NCBI GenBank assembly: GCA_005882715.1
Contig: VBEI01000110.1
Location: 1 to 8,813 of the forward strand
Length of the DNA stretch: 8,813 nt
Reading direction: 5' to 3'
Origin: Chloroflexota bacterium
GTDB taxonomy: Bacteria; Chloroflexota; Dehalococcoidia; SM23-28-2; RBG-16-64-32
Shown here: piece after piece, positions 5,568-8,813 of the stretch
Layout: each line of letters begins with the position of its first letter
How positions within the stretch are numbered: the first letter of the stretch is position 1
Notes under the pieces: model-generated
What the model was told of the DNA's origin: nothing
Seen by the model: the letters and a program-made list of their open reading frames with translations, nothing else
The model's database searches: none
Position numbers and translations under genes: made by a program

Positions 5568-7700
5568 ATGCCCGTCCTCGGCGTCGATACCGGCGGCACT
5601 TTCACAGACTTCTACCTCATCAACGACGACGGCGGGGTCTCCGTTTACAAGCGTCCTTCGACACCGGATGACCCGGCGCGCGCAATCCTCGAAGGCCTCG
5701 CCGAGCTCAGAGGTCAAGCAGGGCGGCCAGGCGTAAGCCGCGCTTCCGGTAGGGAGGGCGGCACTGATCTCGTCCACGGTTCCACCGTCGCAACAAATGC
5801 GATCATCGAACGGAAGGGCGCGCGCACCGCGCTAATCACGACGCGCGGCTTCCGGGACGTGTTGGTCATCGGACGACAGACGCGTCCGAAGCTGTATGAC
5901 CTGTCGCCCCAGCGCGAGCCCCCGCTCGTGCCGGACGAGCTTCGGCTGGAAGCGAACGAGCGCCTCGACTGGCGCGGTGAGGTGCTTCACGCGATCGACC
6001 CGGCCGAAATCGAGACTCTGCTTGACTCCGTCCAACACGAGCGCGTTGAATCGCTGGCCGTTTGCTTTCTCTTCTCCTTCCTCGGGCCGGATCACGAACG
6101 CGTAGTGGCTGATGCGGCGCGGCGCCGGCGCATTGCCACTTCTGTTTCGCACGAGGTCCTTCCGGAGCATCGCGAGTTCGAGCGCATGTCGACGACTGTG
6201 GCTAACGCTTATGTAGCGCCGGTCATGGAGCGATACCTTTCGCGTCTGGAGAAGGCGGTGCGTGGACATGGCGTCCACCGTCTGCGGGTCATGTCTTCGA
6301 ACGGAGGCAGTGTCAGCCCGAAGGTGGCAGGAAAGCTAGCGATCCGAACGACCCTGTCCGGCCCTGCGGGCGGCGTGGCAGGCGCCTTTGCGCTCGCCCA
6401 AAATGCCTGCTTCGACCGAATCATCACGGTTGATATGGGTGGGACTTCCACAGATGTGGCACTCTGTCCCGGCCGCATCCTCGAGCGCGATGAGACCTTG
6501 GTCGGCGAGCTGCCGGTCCGCGGGCCGACCGTTGATGTACTGAGCGTCGGCGCGGGCGGGGGCTCGATCGCCCGCCTGGATGCCGGGGGCGCGCTGCGCG
6601 TCGGCCCGGAGAGCGCAGGCGCTAAACCGGGACCTGCCTGCTATGGCGAAGGCACCGAGCCCACTGTGACGGACGCCCATGTGGTGCTTGGCCGGATTTC
6701 GGCGGAAGGCTTCCTGGGCGGCCGGATGGCCATCCATCCCCAGTTGTCATTCGAAGCGATGGCGAGAATCGCGAAGCCGTTTGGCGGCAGCGCCCACACT
6801 GCCGCCGAGGCCGTGCTGCGTGTCGCGAACGTCAACATGGAGCGCGCCCTGCGCATAGTCTCGGTGGAGCGCGGTTACGATGCTCGCGACTTCACCCTGG
6901 TTGCCTTCGGGGGCGCCGGTCCGCTTCACGCCTGCGATCTGGCCGCCGCCCTCCGCATCCCGCGTGTCCTGATACCGCAGCACCCCGGCGTTCTTTCCGC
7001 ACTCGGTATGGCGACGGCACCGATCGTGAAGGACCTATCGGCTTCGGTGATGCTTCTCGTTGAGCCAGAGCGAGGTGTCGGGGCGCGGCACGGTGAGGAC
7101 GAATCGAGCCTCGCTAATCCCGACAGCTCGCCGGCCCGGCCCGAACACGCTCAATTTACGAGTGCCTCGACCCTACAGATGCTGGCGGAAATACGCGACG
7201 AGCTGGAACGGCGCGGACGGAAGGAGCTGAAATCTGAGGGTTTCGGACTGGAGGGACTTGCCGTGCAGATCCTCCTTGATATGCGGTACGCCGGGCAGTC
7301 CTACGAACTGGCGATTCCGTCCGAGTCCATCGCGCCGGCGGACTTCTTGCCCGCTTTTCATGCCGCGCACCACGCGCGCTTCGATCACAGCGACCCGTCG
7401 CGGGCCGTAGAGGTTATCAATTTACGTGCGAAGCTAGTCCTGCCGGGCATCGCAACGCGCAGCCGCAAAGAGGAAAGCGGCAAACGGAAGGCGAAGCCGG
7501 CTACTGCCTCAAACCAGCGCGACGTTTGGTTCGAGGGGAAGCCAGAGGTCACCGCAGTCTATGACCGCGGTGATCTCCTACCGGGGCTTCGCTTTCGGGG
7601 CCCCGCGGTTATCACCCAAATGGACTCGACGACGGTGGTGCCGCCCGGCTGGCAGAGTGAGGTGGATGTGATGGGTAATCTCATCTTTACGGCGGTCTAA
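5568..7700 (+). CDS. hyuA: Hydantoinase/5-oxoprolinase family subunit A (ATP-binding subunit)
   Basis: The 710-residue subunit of an ATP-dependent enzyme that opens or activates cyclic amides (hydantoins, 5-oxoproline) or, in relatives, carboxylates ketones. Hydant_A_N domain: GVDTGGTFTDF (5-15, phosphate loop) and HGSTVATNAIIERKG (70-84). Central Hydantoinase_A domain: SSNGGS (243-248), SGPAGGVAGA (264-273), the second phosphate loop VDMGGTSTDVAL (288-299), GAGGGSIARLD (328-338), GPESAGAKPGPACYG (346-360) and the adenosine-side loop AFGGAGPLHA (446-455). The C-terminal domain ends with FRGPAVITQMDSTTVVPPGW (676-695). Residues about 498-533 form a low-complexity linker rich in Glu, Ser, Pro and Arg. 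The ATG at 5568 is fixed by the GVDTGG motif only a few residues in. The next gene overlaps the stop by one base (TAATG), so the two are translationally coupled. Substrate choice among hydantoin, oxoproline and acetone-type ketones cannot be decided here. Confidence 0.92.
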   Translation: MPVLGVDTGGTFTDFYLINDDGGVSVYKRPSTPDDPARAILEGLAELRGQAGRPGVSRASGREGGTDLVHGSTVATNAIIERKGARTALITTRGFRDVLVIGRQTRPKLYDLSPQREPPLVPDELRLEANERLDWRGEVLHAIDPAEIETLLDSVQHERVESLAVCFLFSFLGPDHERVVADAARRRRIATSVSHEVLPEHREFERMSTTVANAYVAPVMERYLSRLEKAVRGHGVHRLRVMSSNGGSVSPKVAGKLAIRTTLSGPAGGVAGAFALAQNACFDRIITVDMGGTSTDVALCPGRILERDETLVGELPVRGPTVDVLSVGAGGGSIARLDAGGALRVGPESAGAKPGPACYGEGTEPTVTDAHVVLGRISAEGFLGGRMAIHPQLSFEAMARIAKPFGGSAHTAAEAVLRVANVNMERALRIVSVERGYDARDFTLVAFGGAGPLHACDLAAALRIPRVLIPQHPGVLSALGMATAPIVKDLSASVMLLVEPERGVGARHGEDESSLANPDSSPARPEHAQFTSASTLQMLAEIRDELERRGRKELKSEGFGLEGLAVQILLDMRYAGQSYELAIPSESIAPADFLPAFHAAHHARFDHSDPSRAVEVINLRAKLVLPGIATRSRKEESGKRKAKPATASNQRDVWFEGKPEVTAVYDRGDLLPGLRFRGPAVITQMDSTTVVPPGWQSEVDVMGNLIFTAV

Positions 7701-8813
7701 TGCTGAGCTTCAAGGCCGACGCCGCCGAACTCGGCATCGCGGCAGCGCTCTTCTCCTCGATTGCTGAAGAGATGGGAGTAACGCTCGGGCGCAGCGCCCA
7801 CTCGCCGAACATCAAGGAGAGGCGAGACTACTCATGCGCCGTCTTCGACCCGCAGGGCCGGCTCGTGGCGCAGGCAGCTCACATTCCGGTCCACCTCGGC
7901 GCAATGCCCACCGCTGTCGAGGCGGCCATGCCGCTCGCCCCGTTCGCGACGGGCGATATCGTTATCCTGAACGACCCGTACCTCGGCGGGACGCATCTCC
8001 CCGATATCACGATGGTGTCGCCTGTGTTCGTGCGCCGCACGCTCGCCGGCTTCGTTGCCTCGCGCGCCCACCATGCGGACGTCGGCGGCATCTCCCCCGG
8101 TTCGATGCCAATCGCCGAAGAACTGATCCAGGAGGGGATGGTGATCCCGCCAATAAAGTTGTACGAGCGCGGCCGTCTGAATAGCGCTGTTCTGGACTTG
8201 CTCCTTCGCAACATGCGCGCGCCCGAGGAACGCAGGGGAGACCTCGATGCGCAAGTTGCCGCGCAGCAGACGGGAGAGGGGCGGCTACTAGAAATAGCCG
8301 GGCGATATGGGCTCCGTCATGCTTCTGTGGTGATAGAAGAGCTTATGGACTACGCCGAACGCATGACGCGGGCCGCGCTCGCCGCGGTCCCACAACGTGA
8401 GTACCAATTCGAGGACTTTCTCGATGACGATGGTACGAGTGAGGAACCCGTCCCCATCCGTGTCCGCCTTACAGTCGGCGCTGGTACTCTCCACAGCGAC
8501 TTCAGCGGTTCGGCACCGGAGCGCCCGTCCTCAGTGAATGCGGTTGCGGCTGTCACCCGCTCCGCCGTGTACTACGTGGTGCGCTGCCTGCTGGAGGCGC
8601 TGGTGGAGGGCGGAGAATCCGTTCCCGCGAACCACGGCTGTTTTCGGCCGGTGACATTTACGTTGCCTAAGCGCTCCGTCGTTAACGCCGATCCTCCTCG
8701 GGCCGTCGCCGCCGGTAACGTCGAGACCTCTCAGCGAATCGTCGATGTAGTGCTGGGAGCGCTTGCCCAAGCCCTGCCGGAACTCATTCCGGCAGCGAGC
8801 GCGGGCACGATGA
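7700..8813 (+). CDS. hyuB: Hydantoinase/5-oxoprolinase family subunit B (3' end cut by window)
   Basis: The partner subunit of HyuA. The frame is open from ATG 7700 to the right edge (371 codons); the family is usually over 500 residues, so roughly two thirds is present. Hydantoinase_B motifs are in order: HSPNIKERRDYSCAVFD (34-50), GRLVAQAAHIPVHLGAMP (53-70), NDPYLGGTHLPDIT (91-104), SRAHHADVGG (121-130) with PGSMP (133-137), LRNMRAPEERRGDL (169-182) and DFSGS (267-271). His99, His124/125 and nearby Asp residues are likely metal-site candidates by comparison with the family. The ATG overlaps the hyuA stop in TAATG, so the subunits are made by coupled translation, consistent with a heteromeric enzyme. 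No frameshift is seen within the visible part. Confidence 0.92.
   Translation, partial: MLSFKADAAELGIAAALFSSIAEEMGVTLGRSAHSPNIKERRDYSCAVFDPQGRLVAQAAHIPVHLGAMPTAVEAAMPLAPFATGDIVILNDPYLGGTHLPDITMVSPVFVRRTLAGFVASRAHHADVGGISPGSMPIAEELIQEGMVIPPIKLYERGRLNSAVLDLLLRNMRAPEERRGDLDAQVAAQQTGEGRLLEIAGRYGLRHASVVIEELMDYAERMTRAALAAVPQREYQFEDFLDDDGTSEEPVPIRVRLTVGAGTLHSDFSGSAPERPSSVNAVAAVTRSAVYYVVRCLLEALVEGGESVPANHGCFRPVTFTLPKRSVVNADPPRAVAAGNVETSQRIVDVVLGALAQALPELIPAASAGTM

Noticed and set aside
1..8813. Defence system, CRISPR array, prophage or insertion sequence
   Set aside because: No direct-repeat arrays, transposase or integrase motifs, nuclease/helicase signatures or target-site duplications were seen. 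All space is taken by metabolic and regulatory genes.

Overview
The window reads as ordinary high-GC bacterial chromosome with seven intact or edge-cut genes plus one ArsR-type gene with an odd tail. Genes are tightly packed, and no tRNA, rRNA, CRISPR array, transposase or phage gene is visible. The gene mix (an ECF sigma factor with a long C-terminal domain, ArsR and TetR regulators, a cytoplasmic Asp-box propeller, hydantoinase/oxoprolinase subunits) fits a soil or aquatic heterotroph, for example from Chloroflexota, Actinomycetota or a related group. The sequence alone does not fix the phylum. Several genes lack a Shine-Dalgarno sequence and have a -10-like hexamer just before the start codon, which suggests that leaderless transcripts occur in this organism.

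Layout. 1-954 (+): 3' part of an ECF42-like sigma factor gene (sigma-2 lies outside the window), followed by a probable intrinsic terminator at 972-994. 1068-1502 (+): ArsR-family repressor starting at TTG, with a perfect inverted-repeat operator inside its own promoter. 1521-2729 (+): Asp-box (BNR) beta-propeller protein with a strong ribosome binding site. 2764-3585 (-): SDR oxidoreductase, convergent with the propeller gene. 3666-4247 (+): TetR-family regulator, divergent from the SDR gene across an 80-base gap holding a TTGACA/TGTCAA inverted repeat. 4326-5519 (+): class V cysteine desulfurase with its own promoter. 5568-7700 (+): hydantoinase/oxoprolinase subunit A. 7700-8813 (+): subunit B, overlapping subunit A by one base and running off the right edge.

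How the genes may work together. The TetR regulator probably controls the divergent SDR enzyme and itself. The ArsR regulator probably controls itself and perhaps the propeller gene. Its usual partner, an SRPBCC (AHSA1-like) gene, is absent. HyuA and HyuB are the two subunits of one ATP-dependent ring-opening enzyme. The cysteine desulfurase just upstream has no Fe-S or thiolation partner in view, so a link to thiol release by HyuAB is possible but speculative.

I see no clearly new multi-gene system. The points most worth a second look are the two palindromic operators, the leaderless start pattern, the cytoplasmic six-Asp-box propeller next to an orphan ArsR gene, and the desulfurase-hyuAB neighbourhood.
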